DNA from: Neoroseomonas lacus
GTDB lineage: Bacteria > Pseudomonadota > Alphaproteobacteria > Acetobacterales > Acetobacteraceae
Length of the DNA: 64,000 nt
Assembly: GCF_014644535.1 (NCBI RefSeq)
Contig: NZ_BMKW01000001.1
Coordinates: 496,001-560,000 of the forward strand
Reading direction: 5' to 3'
In this document: positions 8,477-17,489 of the stretch, one piece after another
How positions within the stretch are numbered: position 1 is the stretch's first letter
How the letters are laid out: each line of letters begins with the position of its first letter
Translations under genes and position numbers: made by a program
Notes under the pieces: model-generated
Database searches by the model: none
The model's input: only the letters and a program-made list of their open reading frames with translations
What the model was told of the DNA's origin: nothing

Positions 8477-9405
8477 CAGTGAAGGCCGTCGCGCCGCTCG
8501 GCGGCCCGTCGGACCCTTTCGCGATGCAGATTGTAAAGGCCGGCGACGATGACGACGGCCGCGCCGGCGATCGTCGTCCAGGCCGGCACCTCCGACCAGA
8601 TCAGAAAGCCGAGGACACCACCCAGCAACAACGGCGAATACTCATACGGCGCCAGCGCCGAGACCGGTGCGAGGCCGAAGGCGCGGGCAAACAGTATATG
8701 CGCGATGGCGTTGGCCACGCCGAAGAACAGCAGCGCAACGAGCACGCCGGCCCCGGGCATCACCGGCGGCGGCGGAAAGCCCGGCAACAGCAGCAGCCCG
8801 GCCGGGATATGCGCGACCATCAGCCAGAAGGCAACGGACGCCGGCCCGTCGGTCGCCGAGAGCACCCGCGTCCAGATCCGCGTCACCGCCATGGCGACGA
8901 CGGCCACCATCAGGAACGGCGTCTCGAACCGCCACAGATCGCCTTGCGGCTGCAGCATGAACAACACACCGAGGAAACCGACCAGCGTCGAGGTCCAGCG
9001 CCGCCAGCCGACCTTCTCGCCCAGGATGGGAATGGCGAAGATGGTCATCAGCAACGGTGCGGCCGAGGCGATGGCATATGAATCAACCAGCGGCATGCCG
9101 CGCGACCAGGCCCAGTACCAGGTCGCCGAGACGCCGCAATGCAACAGCCCCCGCATCGTCAGCAGACGGCCATTGACCGCCCGGATGCCGCGCCCCCGCG
9201 TCAGGACCAGGACGGCGATCGCCCCCACCACGCCGCGCGCGATCATCGAGACGGCGACGCCGACCTGCGGCAGCGCCCACTTCACCGAGGCATCGGCGCC
9301 GGTGATCACGAAGTAGGCGAGCAGGATGAGCAGTATGCCGCGGATTGATTCCGCGCCCGTGGGAATCGTCAGCCCGCCGTGTCGCCTAGGCTCAAAATCG
9401 GCCAT
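8476..9405 (-). CDS. EamA/DMT-family transporter, first gene of the operon
   Basis: A 309-residue, ten-helix protein paralogous to its downstream neighbour: the blocks PILGEKVGWRRW and FLGEKVGIHRW align, as do their C-terminal LYNLHRE and LYILHRE. The tandem pair may be two exporters or a heterodimer, since EamA proteins are duplicated units. The N-terminal 20 residues are hydrophilic. The substrate is unknown. Confidence 0.85.
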   Translation of the reverse strand: MADFEPRRHGGLTIPTGAESIRGILLILLAYFVITGADASVKWALPQVGVAVSMIARGVVGAIAVLVLTRGRGIRAVNGRLLTMRGLLHCGVSATWYWAWSRGMPLVDSYAIASAAPLLMTIFAIPILGEKVGWRRWTSTLVGFLGVLFMLQPQGDLWRFETPFLMVAVVAMAVTRIWTRVLSATDGPASVAFWLMVAHIPAGLLLLPGFPPPPVMPGAGVLVALLFFGVANAIAHILFARAFGLAPVSALAPYEYSPLLLGGVLGFLIWSEVPAWTTIAGAAVVIVAGLYNLHRERVRRAAERRDGLH

Positions 9406-9426
9406 GGTGCCGTACCCGCTCCAGCG

Positions 9427-11031
9427 TCAGGGTTGCCGCAGGAACAGGCGGTAGCCGTCGATCTCACCCGCCGGGCGGTAGTTCCGAAAGGCATGAAGGA
9501 AGCTTGGACTGCGCAGGAAATAGTCGAGCAGATCGAAGCGGGCGCCGCAATCATGGATCTTGGCATCGCGCTGCACCACCAGTGCGCGCGGCGGCGCGGC
9601 GGCGAAATCCTCGGCAGTGCGCAGGAAGAAGCTCCTCTCGGCCTGACCCATCTGCTCAAGTTCGTGATAGGGCGAGGCGCCATCCGGGCAATGCCGATAG
9701 GTCGCCTGCAACATCCAGGTGCTCATCGGGCGTAACCGCTGGCGCGCGCCCGCATAGGTCAGGGCTGGCTGCACCGGAAAGATGTCGGGACTGAGCACCA
9801 GCACATCCGAACCGCCCGCCTGCTGCCGCAACCAGGTCGCGAGGCGGTCGGCGGTGCCGTCGGCATATTCGGCCTCCCGCCAGGGCGTTTCGCTGCCATG
9901 CACGGTGTAGAGGAGGATGGCGATGGAGGCGACCGCCGCCAGCACCGGCGCCACCGCATACGCGCTGGCGTGGGGCAGCATCCGGTCCACCCAGCGTGCG
10001 GCGGCAAACACGACCGCCCCACAGGCCAGGATCGTGACCGGAATGACGTGATAGGGCCACCCCTTGTGCTGCATCCAGGCGCTGAAGAAGGCGCCGCAAG
10101 CCGCCACGGCCAGGGCCTGGGCGAAGGCGCCGGCCTGCCAGCGCATCGCCGCCACCACGGCCACCAGCAACAGGAACGTGGCCGCGCCCATCATGTCGGT
10201 GACGAGTACGCGCCAGGGACCCGGCCCATGGATGCCGCCATAGACCTCCCAGGCGAAGGGCAGGACCTTCTGGTAGAAGGCCGGAAAGGCGGCCAGCACC
10301 AGCAGCAGGTAGGCGAACCACACCATCGCCATCAGCCAGGGCACCGGGTCACGCGCCGCGCGGGCGAAGCCACGGCGCCAGCCAACCAGCCCCTCGACCA
10401 TCAGCGGCACCATCAGGAAATAGGGCTTCAGCGCGAAGGCCAGCGCCGCCAGCACGACCACGCCGATCGCCAGCCGTCCCGGCGCCGGTGGCCCCTCGAT
10501 CCGCCGCGCGGCGAGCAGGCAATACGGGATCGCCGCCATCGCCATCAGCACGTCGCGCTGGCCGAAATCCGAGCCCGCCATGACCAGCAGCAGCGGCAGG
10601 CAGGTGGTCAGCACCGCCGCCTCGACCTCGCCCTCCGTTTCGCGGACGCGCAGGCTGGCACACAGCCACCACACCAACCCGGCGACGCCAAGCAGGCACA
10701 GCACCAAGGCCTGCGCCGGCCCGAGCGGGGTCCATCGCGCCAGCGCCGCCGGCACCAGGTTCAGGATGAAGATCAGCGGCGGGTTCACATCGATCAGGTC
10801 GATGTAGAGCCGTTCACCGGCCAGCCAGCGGCGGGAGAAGTCGAGCACCGCCGCGGCATCGTGGTTGAGCGGCGGCAGCATGACGATGACCAGGAAGAAC
10901 AACGCCGGGGCGAAGCCGGCCCAGCGCACCATCCGCGCACGGCTCGCCGGCACCTCCCGTGGCACGGCCGGGCTGTGGGTGGTATAGGGCTCGACCGGGC
11001 CGGACTCGGGTTGGCGCTGCAACTGGCTCAT
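9427..11031 (-). CDS. GT-C-like polytopic membrane glycosyltransferase
   Basis: A 534-residue protein with about 11-12 membrane helices and a C-terminal soluble part of about 150 residues. A conserved-looking first periplasmic loop, with NHDAAAVLDFSRRWLAGE then LYIDLIDVNPP, carries acidic residues where ArnT/GT39-type (GT-C) enzymes bind the lipid-linked donor. I infer transfer of a sugar from a polyprenyl phosphate on the periplasmic face. The divergent operon at 11142 encodes the matching donor-making and flipping steps. A precise family could not be fixed by eye. Confidence 0.65.
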   Translation of the reverse strand: MSQLQRQPESGPVEPYTTHSPAVPREVPASRARMVRWAGFAPALFFLVIVMLPPLNHDAAAVLDFSRRWLAGERLYIDLIDVNPPLIFILNLVPAALARWTPLGPAQALVLCLLGVAGLVWWLCASLRVRETEGEVEAAVLTTCLPLLLVMAGSDFGQRDVLMAMAAIPYCLLAARRIEGPPAPGRLAIGVVVLAALAFALKPYFLMVPLMVEGLVGWRRGFARAARDPVPWLMAMVWFAYLLLVLAAFPAFYQKVLPFAWEVYGGIHGPGPWRVLVTDMMGAATFLLLVAVVAAMRWQAGAFAQALAVAACGAFFSAWMQHKGWPYHVIPVTILACGAVVFAAARWVDRMLPHASAYAVAPVLAAVASIAILLYTVHGSETPWREAEYADGTADRLATWLRQQAGGSDVLVLSPDIFPVQPALTYAGARQRLRPMSTWMLQATYRHCPDGASPYHELEQMGQAERSFFLRTAEDFAAAPPRALVVQRDAKIHDCGARFDLLDYFLRSPSFLHAFRNYRPAGEIDGYRLFLRQP

Positions 11032-11141
11032 GGACGCCGTGCATCCTTATGACGGAAATGCGAGGATGCAACCGGATTACGGCGGCACCGGGCATCGCCA
11101 TGCCATGTTCCGGCCTTGCTGCGATGCAATGAACTGGTGCC

Positions 11142-11870
11142 GTGGAACCCGCCGAATACGACCTGATGGACGCGGCCGAGGAGCGCATGTGGTGGTACCG
11201 CGCGCTCCATATGCGTGTCATGGATGCCTTGCGGCGCCGGCCGGGCCCTGCCGGCGCGGTGCTCGATGCCGGCTGTGGCACGGGCGGGCTGCTGCGCCGG
11301 CTCGCGTCGCTCGGCCAGCCATTGGCGGGGCTCGACTTCAGTCCGCAGGCGGCGGCGCGTGCGGGTGCGAAGTCCGGCGCGCTGGCGTCGGCCGGCGACG
11401 CCAACCGCCTGCCGTTCCGCGATGGGGCCTTCGGAGCGCTCACCTCCTGCGATGTATTGTGCCACCGCGCCGTCGATCCGCCCTCGGCAGTCGCGGAGTT
11501 CCACCGCGTCCTCGCCCCGGGCGGGACGGTCGTGCTGAACCTGCCCGCCTACCAATGGTTGCGCTCCACCCATGATGAGCGCGTGCACAATGACCGCCGT
11601 TTCACCGCCGGCCAGGGCCGCGACCTTCTGGTTCAGGCAGGGTTCACGGCGATCGAGGCACGCTACTGGAATGCCATCCTTCTTCCGCTGATGATCCTGC
11701 AGCGCAAGGTATTGCGTTCGGATGAAGCGGCGAAAAGCGACGTGGCGCCCTTCCCGCCCTGGCTCGACGCCGCCTTGTACGGCACCACGGTTCTCGAGCA
11801 TGGGCTCGCCCGGCTGGGCCTGCGCTATCCTGCCGGCGGATCAATCCTTCTGGTCGCGACGCGACCTTGA
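11142..11870 (+). CDS. Class I SAM-dependent methyltransferase
   Basis: A 242-residue protein. Motif I is VLDAGCGTGGLLRRL (residues about 40-54), motif II LAGLDFSP and motif III ASAGDANRLPFRDGAFG, followed by LAPGGTVVLNLPAY, the usual post-III strand. A GTG start is used at 11142; the nearby ATG at 11128 is in another frame. The stop overlaps the ATG of the glycosyltransferase by one base. Position ahead of a polyprenyl-phosphate glycosyltransferase suggests methylation of a sugar or lipid carrier product, but this is context only. Confidence 0.85.
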   Translation: MEPAEYDLMDAAEERMWWYRALHMRVMDALRRRPGPAGAVLDAGCGTGGLLRRLASLGQPLAGLDFSPQAAARAGAKSGALASAGDANRLPFRDGAFGALTSCDVLCHRAVDPPSAVAEFHRVLAPGGTVVLNLPAYQWLRSTHDERVHNDRRFTAGQGRDLLVQAGFTAIEARYWNAILLPLMILQRKVLRSDEAAKSDVAPFPPWLDAALYGTTVLEHGLARLGLRYPAGGSILLVATRP

Positions 11871-12853
11871 TGTCGGAGACGGACTTCATGACCACCCTTT
11901 CGGCCGGGGCGACGCACCCGGTCGGCCTTTCCATCGTCGTGCCCGTCTACAATGGCGCGACCACCGTCGGCACGCTGGTCGCCGAACTCTCGAAGCTGTC
12001 GCCCGAAGGCGGGCTCGAGGTCGTGCTGGTCAATGACGGCAGCCCGGACAATTCCGGCGCTGTCTGCCGGGAGCTGGCGCGCATCGCCACCATTCCGCTG
12101 ACCTTCATCGAACATGCGCGCAATTTCGGCGAGCACAATGCGGTCATGACCGGGCTGCGCCATGCCCGCGGCGCCTATGTCATCACCATGGATGACGACC
12201 TGCAGAACCCGCCCGAGGAGGTGGTGAAGCTGTACGACCACGCCCGGCTCGGCGGCTTCGACGTTGTCTACACCCGCTATGCGGTGAAGGAGCATGAGGG
12301 CTGGCGCAACCTCGGCTCGCGCTTCGCCAACTGGGTGGCGGACCAGCTGATGGACAAGCCGGCGGGGCTGTACCTCTCCTCCTTCCGCTGCATGTCGGCC
12401 CTGGCAGTGTCCGAGGTCGTCAAATATCGCGGCCCCTACCCCTATATCGACGGCCTGCTGATGCAGATCACCCAGCGGCTCGACAGCATCGAGGTGAAGC
12501 ACTTCGCCCGCGCCGAAGGCCGGTCGAACTACACCATGCGCCGGCTGATCCGGCTGTGGCTGAACCTCGCGACCAATTTCTCGGTGCTGCCGCTGCGCAT
12601 GGCGATCTTCGCGGGCGTTGGAATGGGCACGCTGGGGCTGATCGCGGCGTTCTGGACCATCATCGAGGCGATGATCGGCGAGACGCCCTCCGGCTGGGCC
12701 TCGCTGATGACCGTCACGCTGCTGATCGCGGGGGTGCAGTTCCTGATACTCGGCGTGATGGGCGAATATGTCGGGCGTGCCTTCATGTCGGCCAATGGCA
12801 AGCCGCAGGGCGTGGTCCGCGAGATCATCCCGGCCCGGGACGACGCCCGATGA
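11870..12853 (+). CDS. GT2 polyprenyl-phosphate glycosyltransferase (DPM/GtrB/ArnC type)
   Basis: A 327-residue protein. The N-terminal GT-A domain has SIVVPVYNGA, LVNDGSPD and the metal-binding TMDDDLQNPP, all hallmarks of dolichol-phosphate-mannose-synthase-like enzymes. Two C-terminal helices (roughly residues 235-300) anchor it in the inner membrane, as in GtrB and ArnC. It would load a sugar onto undecaprenyl phosphate on the cytosolic side. It is coupled to the methyltransferase before it and overlaps the SMR-like gene after it by four bases. An internal ATG at 11888 is an alternative start. Confidence 0.9.
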   Translation: MSETDFMTTLSAGATHPVGLSIVVPVYNGATTVGTLVAELSKLSPEGGLEVVLVNDGSPDNSGAVCRELARIATIPLTFIEHARNFGEHNAVMTGLRHARGAYVITMDDDLQNPPEEVVKLYDHARLGGFDVVYTRYAVKEHEGWRNLGSRFANWVADQLMDKPAGLYLSSFRCMSALAVSEVVKYRGPYPYIDGLLMQITQRLDSIEVKHFARAEGRSNYTMRRLIRLWLNLATNFSVLPLRMAIFAGVGMGTLGLIAAFWTIIEAMIGETPSGWASLMTVTLLIAGVQFLILGVMGEYVGRAFMSANGKPQGVVREIIPARDDAR

Positions 12854-13200
12854 TCCTGTACTGGCTGGCGCTGGCGGCGGCGATCAGCGCCTCCATGATC
12901 GGGCAGGTGCTGCTGAAATACGGCGCGAGCCACTCCGTCGCAGCCGAGGGCAGCTTCATCGACCAGCTGTTCCGCATCCACACCATGGTCGGCATAGTGT
13001 TCTATGGTGGTGCGTCGCTGCTCTACATCATCGCCTTGCGGAAAATCCCGATGAGCGTGGCGCTGCCCTGCACCGCCATCTCCTATGTGGTGATCGCGCT
13101 CATTGGCTGGTGGGTGTTCGGCGAAACGATGGGCGTGCACAAGGTTGGCGCGATCGCGTTGATCGCCGCGGGCGTGGTGCTGCTGGCGACCTCGGCGTGA
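12850..13200 (+). CDS. Four-helix SMR/EamA-like protein, probable lipid-linked sugar flippase
   Basis: A 116-residue protein with four membrane helices, the size and topology of EmrE/ArnE/ArnF. Helix 1 has GQVLLKYGA and helix 4 the GAIALIAAGVVLL block seen in EamA-like single units. There is no EmrE-type Glu in helix 1, which argues against drug export and for an ArnE/F-like role in flipping the undecaprenyl-phosphate sugar made by the preceding enzyme. Confidence 0.75.
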   Translation: MILYWLALAAAISASMIGQVLLKYGASHSVAAEGSFIDQLFRIHTMVGIVFYGGASLLYIIALRKIPMSVALPCTAISYVVIALIGWWVFGETMGVHKVGAIALIAAGVVLLATSA

Positions 13201-13601
13201 GGCTGGCGGCGCTTCTCCTGGCCGGCCTGGCCGCGGGTTGCGCCGGCCTTGAGCCGACCTGCCCCGCCGGGACGCAGCGCGCGACGGTCGCCGAGGCCTA
13301 TTTCGGCCGCGACGTGCGCGGCCGCGCACCGGTCACCGATGCGGAATGGCAGACGTTTCTCGACGACACGGTGACGCCCGCCTTCCCCGACGGGCTGACA
13401 ACGGTGGACGGCGCCGGGCAATGGCGCGGACCCGATGCGCGCATCCTGCGCGAAGCCAGCAAGGTGGTGACGCTGGTGCTGCCAGGCGCCAGTGCCGAGC
13501 AGGCCCGCGCCCGGGTTCGGCCGTTGGAACAGGTCTGGACGTCGCGCTTCCAGCAGGATTCCGTGCTGACCGTCTATCGCAGTGCCTGCGTCGGGTTCTG
13601 A
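13197..13601 (+). CDS. DUF3574 lipoprotein
   Basis: A 134-residue protein starting with GTG that overlaps the previous stop (GTGA). Residues 1-15 (MRLAALLLAGLAAGC) form a lipoprotein signal with the cysteine of the lipobox at 15. The mature part has YFGRDVRG, VTDAEWQTFLDDTVTPAFPDG and VWTSRFQQDSVLTVYR, the conserved blocks of DUF3574, a family of unknown function. It is the last gene of the sugar-transfer operon. Confidence 0.8.
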   Translation: MRLAALLLAGLAAGCAGLEPTCPAGTQRATVAEAYFGRDVRGRAPVTDAEWQTFLDDTVTPAFPDGLTTVDGAGQWRGPDARILREASKVVTLVLPGASAEQARARVRPLEQVWTSRFQQDSVLTVYRSACVGF

Positions 13602-13603
13602 GA

Positions 13604-13746
13604 CCACCGCTCGCTATTCGCGACCATTGGCATCCACATGTACGTGCCCTCACACGCGTCGTGCCGGAGGCGCGCCCAGCGTGACGCGCAAACCTCCGTT
13701 TGCCGAACCTTCGCTGGGCTGCTGGCGGGCCGCATTCGCGGCCTCG
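13604..13746 (+). repeat. Dispersed intergenic repeat (family 2), copy A
   Basis: It aligns with 30083-30200. Shared blocks in order are CGCTCGC-n2-TTCGCG-n-CC-n-TTG-n-CATCC, then CCCTCACACGC-n-TCGTGCCG, then GCGTGACGC, then GGCGGGCCGCAT-n2-GCGGCCTCGG. Copy A has about 20 more bases in the middle. There is no coding potential; it fills the 194-base convergent gap here. Confidence 0.75.
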
Positions 13747-13795
13747 GGTCGCGTGTCCGTTTTAGACATCCGGCCCCGCTCGAATGGTCCCGGCG

Positions 13796-14476
13796 TCAAT
13801 CGGCATCCCCGATGCGGAAATAGCGCCCGGTAACGGTGGCAACAGCGCCGCAGAAGGGTTGGTGACCGATGACCAACTGGCGGATACGCAGCATCGGGCC
13901 GTCCCATGTGAGCTCAAGCGCACCGTCATCGGTCTCCAACCGATCGGCCCGGTCGGATTGCCCTTCGCCTTCATATTCGCAGGTCGAGGCCAGGGCGTAG
14001 GGTTCCACCGTGCTGATCGTCACCAGGTAGCGGCCGCCATTGCGCCGCCGGATCACCGCCTCGCCGGTGAGGTTGAACCAGATCCCTTCCATGACGGCAG
14101 GGGGGTCGGGCTGTAGCCGGATCAGCCGCATCAGCCAAAGCTCCATCCGCCAGCGCAGGCCCGGGACGCTGTCGGGTTCCACCGCGCCGTCGGGCGTGAA
14201 GAACAGGTCCCGCGACAGCACGCGGCGCTGGGCGACATCCTGCGCCGCGAGTTCCGCCGCGCCGGCCGGTCCCAGCAGATGCGACAGCTCCGCCATGCGC
14301 ATGCGCCACGCCTGGTCGATCAGCGTCATCCAGGGGTCGGCGGCGATGGCGGCGGCGATGGCGCGTTCAGCCCCGGCGCAATCGACATGCCGCCGTGTGG
14401 GGCAGCGTTCCTCGGCCCCGGCCGGCCACGCCATGAGAAGAACAACCAGCGGCGCGAGCCAGCGAAGCACGACCAT
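13796..14476 (-). CDS. Secreted protein of unknown function
   Basis: From the ATG at 14476 the protein has 226 residues and opens with a clear signal peptide (MVVLRWLAPLVVLLMAWPAGA, cut after AGA). The mature part starts ERCPTRRHVDCAGAERAIAA and continues with a helical region. Spacing of Cys, Ala and Leu-Ile-Asp faintly recalls LprI/DUF1311 proteins, but I would not assign it. A GTG at 14524 would couple the gene to the upstream stop (GTGA) but would bury the signal peptide behind 16 residues. The C-terminal half (FNLTGEAVIRRRNGGRYLV) looks like a beta-sandwich. Confidence 0.6.
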   Translation of the reverse strand: MVVLRWLAPLVVLLMAWPAGAEERCPTRRHVDCAGAERAIAAAIAADPWMTLIDQAWRMRMAELSHLLGPAGAAELAAQDVAQRRVLSRDLFFTPDGAVEPDSVPGLRWRMELWLMRLIRLQPDPPAVMEGIWFNLTGEAVIRRRNGGRYLVTISTVEPYALASTCEYEGEGQSDRADRLETDDGALELTWDGPMLRIRQLVIGHQPFCGAVATVTGRYFRIGDAD

Positions 14477-14520
14477 GGCCGAACCCTGCCGCGCCGCCAC
14501 CCCTGACGCGCCGAAACGCT

Positions 14521-17301
14521 TCACCCAAACGCGCCGACCTCATGACTGATCACCGCCGAGCATTCCCGCACCAGCCCGAAGATCACCGCCATCGGCCCGA
14601 AGATCGCCGCATGTTCGGCGGCGTAGGAGGTCCCGTCGCGCGGCCCGGCCGGCTCGCCGAAATCCAGCCCGCTTGAGGGGTCCGGCGCCGCGGGGAATAT
14701 CTCGCCCAGCAGGTCGAGCACCGGCGGCACATCCAATTGCAGCAGCCGCGCCACCAGGCTGTCGCGCGTCGCGCCATGGCGCGGGCTGAATTCCGGCAGC
14801 GAGACCGCCAGCAGCCACAGCCGCTGCGCCAGGCACAGCCGCACGGCATGCGCCAGCACCAGCCGGTCCTGCATCACCGGCAAATCGGGCCAGGCGGCGC
14901 GCAGCGCCTGGTGGTCCGCCTGCAACCGGCGGAACATCCGCCGCGTCGCCGAGGCGAGGCCCAGCCGTTCCAGCGCACTCGACACCGCCGTCAGCGCCTC
15001 CCGCCGACCTGGTCGCTTGGTGAAGCCGGCACGATCGAGCCAGGGCGACGGGTCGAGCATATCCACCGCCGCACGCAGCACCCCGAGGTCCGAACAGGCT
15101 GCCGCCCGCTGCGCCATCGCCATCGCGCGGGCGAAGCGCGGCGAGCGCACCGCGAGGTCGGCGAAGGCCTCCGGGTTCGCCGCCGCCGCGGCACCGAGCC
15201 CATGCAGTGTATTCGCCAAGAACCCCATCTGATGCAGGATCGCGTTGTTCGGAATGGCGCGCAGCTGCGACGGGTGGGTGATGCGCACTGGCCCGCCGCC
15301 GCCATCCGCCTGCCGCGCCGCCGGGCGCGAGCCGGTCCTGTCAAGCAGCCCCGGCCCGAAGGCGCCGAGCAGCGCGGCATAGCCCGGGTCTTCGACCAGC
15401 GTTGCCATTTCACGCCGGATGGTGGCGAAGAAATCGGTGCCCCAATCCGCCTCGGCATAGATCGGATCGTCGGCCTCGCCGGGTGCGGCGAAGGCGTGCT
15501 CGGCAATGCGCGCGACCGTCGCCAGTGCCAGCCGCTCGGTGCCGAACAGCAGATAGCCGTCACCACCCTGGAAGGCGGTCTCCTCGCGCAGCGGCAGGTT
15601 CGCCGCCGCCAGCGCCGCCCGTGCGGCGGGCGGTGACAGATAGGCAAACCGATCCGCGAGGCTGTCCGGATGCCCGCCACGGCCGATGCTCTCGCCATGG
15701 GTGTCGAACAGCACCAGCTCGATGCCTTCCAGCCCGTGCCGGCGCATCTGCTCGGCGAGGCGGATCTTCAGCCGTTCGGCGAGATAGGACGCCGCCAATT
15801 GCCCGACATAGCGCCCCGAATCCGAATAGCCGAATTGCAGGCACAACCGCCCATGCAGGCGCAGATAGTCGCGGAAATGCGGGCTGCGCAGGGCTTCCTC
15901 CAGCACCCGCTCGCCGCGCTCCAGGGCATCGGCCGTCTCGAACAGCGGCGAGATTTCCACCCGGTCGGCGATGCCGAAGCGCCGGGCCAGCCACAGCGCG
16001 GCGAGCAGCGTGTAGCCCGTCTCGGTCTCGGCGATCAGGAAGCGGATCGGCTGGCTGCCATCGACATGCTTGATCACCTGCGCACAGGTCATCACCAGCC
16101 GCACCGCCGAAGCCTGCTCGCTCAACAGCGCGCCGAAATCGAGTGGCACCGTCTTGACCTCCGCCAGCGCGGCGTTGATCTGCGTCAACAACCCGCGCCG
16201 CGCCGCGCGATCCTCCGGCGCCGCCGCGATGCCGAGCCGCTGGCGCAGCGCGTTGTGCACCTGCGTCGAGTTCAGCCGCACATGGGTATGCGCCAGCGCC
16301 AGCCCATGCGCCGCCAACCCCGCCCGCTGCACCGCCAAGGCGAGACGCGTGGCCGCATCCGGCGCCGCCTCGATCGCCGCCGGAAACAGCGCGAGCAGCG
16401 GCTCGGGCGCGGTCAGCGCCGCCTCACGCCGATCGATCATCGTCAGCGCGAAGGCCCGCGTGCTCTCGGCATCGGGCTTCACGGGCGCGGCGGCTTCCTG
16501 CGCGGCGACGGCGGCCTCGGCTTCCCTGGCGCGCGCGACAACGGGCGCCGCGCAGGCACCGAGCGGTTCCAGCCGATCCGCCAGCCGCGCCAATTGCAGC
16601 CGCTTCATCCGCAGCCGCAGCCGCAGCGTGTCGTTCCAGCCGATATCGGTGCGCCCATCGGTGTCGTAGCCGACCCAGGTCGTCAGGATGACCGGGCGCG
16701 GCCGCAATTGCAGCGCGCGTTCGCCCCAGACCACACATGCCGCTTCGAACAACGCGGCGGACAGCGCATCGAGCGCATCCCGCCCGCGCGCGATCGCCGC
16801 GCCGGCCTGGGCGAATTCCTCCTCCAGTGTCACCGGCGCCGGGCGATTCGACAAGCCCTCGGGCAGCGCCACGCCACTGGCGGCCTCGGCGAGCGCCGTG
16901 CCGGTGGCGAGCGGCATCGAGAAGGTCGGATGCGCGGTGAACACCGCGGCGAAACGGGTGCGTTCCACCGCCTCGCGAAAGGCGGCGTAGGGCACCGGGC
17001 TGTCCTCGGGGTCGGGCCGCACCAGCCGCGCGGCGATGCGCGCCAGCGCCGCCGCATCGTCACCCATGCAGGCATAGGCCGCCAGCCGCGCCGCGCGATC
17101 CTGCGCCGCGTCGCGCGCCATGCGGGCGATCAGCCCGGCCAGCGCATCCGTGGTGACGCGGCCTTCATCCAGCGCACGGCTGATATCGAGCGCGACGAGC
17201 AGCACCGGGTCGCCGAACGGGTCGGCCGAAGCAGCTTCCCGCGCCGCCCGCAGGCGGGAGAGCAGGTCGGCAAGGAGATCAGTCGGGACAGCATCATCCA
17301 T
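14521..17301 (-). CDS. Phosphoenolpyruvate-carboxylase homologue with altered catalytic motifs
   Basis: A 926-residue, largely helical protein, the size of PEP carboxylase. The first signature is FTAHPTF at residues 121-127, where true enzymes have TAHPTE with the catalytic His. Later come GYDTDGRTD (usual GGDRDGNP), FGYSDSGRYVG (usual LGYSDSxKDxG) and FDTHGESIGRGGHP (usual FHGRGGSxGRGGxP). Aligned on SIGRGG, the His and Arg of HGRGG become Asp and His, and the Lys of YSDSxK becomes Arg. The C-terminus lacks the terminal NTG. Family membership is clear, but carboxylase activity is doubtful. The start is set at MDDAVPTD; the open frame extends to 17382. Confidence 0.75.
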   Translation of the reverse strand: MDDAVPTDLLADLLSRLRAAREAASADPFGDPVLLVALDISRALDEGRVTTDALAGLIARMARDAAQDRAARLAAYACMGDDAAALARIAARLVRPDPEDSPVPYAAFREAVERTRFAAVFTAHPTFSMPLATGTALAEAASGVALPEGLSNRPAPVTLEEEFAQAGAAIARGRDALDALSAALFEAACVVWGERALQLRPRPVILTTWVGYDTDGRTDIGWNDTLRLRLRMKRLQLARLADRLEPLGACAAPVVARAREAEAAVAAQEAAAPVKPDAESTRAFALTMIDRREAALTAPEPLLALFPAAIEAAPDAATRLALAVQRAGLAAHGLALAHTHVRLNSTQVHNALRQRLGIAAAPEDRAARRGLLTQINAALAEVKTVPLDFGALLSEQASAVRLVMTCAQVIKHVDGSQPIRFLIAETETGYTLLAALWLARRFGIADRVEISPLFETADALERGERVLEEALRSPHFRDYLRLHGRLCLQFGYSDSGRYVGQLAASYLAERLKIRLAEQMRRHGLEGIELVLFDTHGESIGRGGHPDSLADRFAYLSPPAARAALAAANLPLREETAFQGGDGYLLFGTERLALATVARIAEHAFAAPGEADDPIYAEADWGTDFFATIRREMATLVEDPGYAALLGAFGPGLLDRTGSRPAARQADGGGGPVRITHPSQLRAIPNNAILHQMGFLANTLHGLGAAAAANPEAFADLAVRSPRFARAMAMAQRAAACSDLGVLRAAVDMLDPSPWLDRAGFTKRPGRREALTAVSSALERLGLASATRRMFRRLQADHQALRAAWPDLPVMQDRLVLAHAVRLCLAQRLWLLAVSLPEFSPRHGATRDSLVARLLQLDVPPVLDLLGEIFPAAPDPSSGLDFGEPAGPRDGTSYAAEHAAIFGPMAVIFGLVRECSAVISHEVGAFG

Positions 17302-17489
17302 GCCGTCATGCTGCACCCGCGAACTCCACCCTGGCGAGTCGAAACGCGCCGGCCGGAACATTGTCGCGCGCCCATCCCCCATGCGAGCCTCGCTCCCAAC
17401 CGCGCCGGCAGCGCGACGGAAGGAGACAGCCTCATGCGCGTCCCGGCACCCCTCGACGCTCAGTGCAGCATCCTCGCCGGGGGACGCCG

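Noticed and set aside
11031-11141. Strong divergent promoter between the GT-C-like gene and the methyltransferase
   Set aside because: The 110 bases contain no convincing -35/-10 pair; a promoter must exist but cannot be placed.
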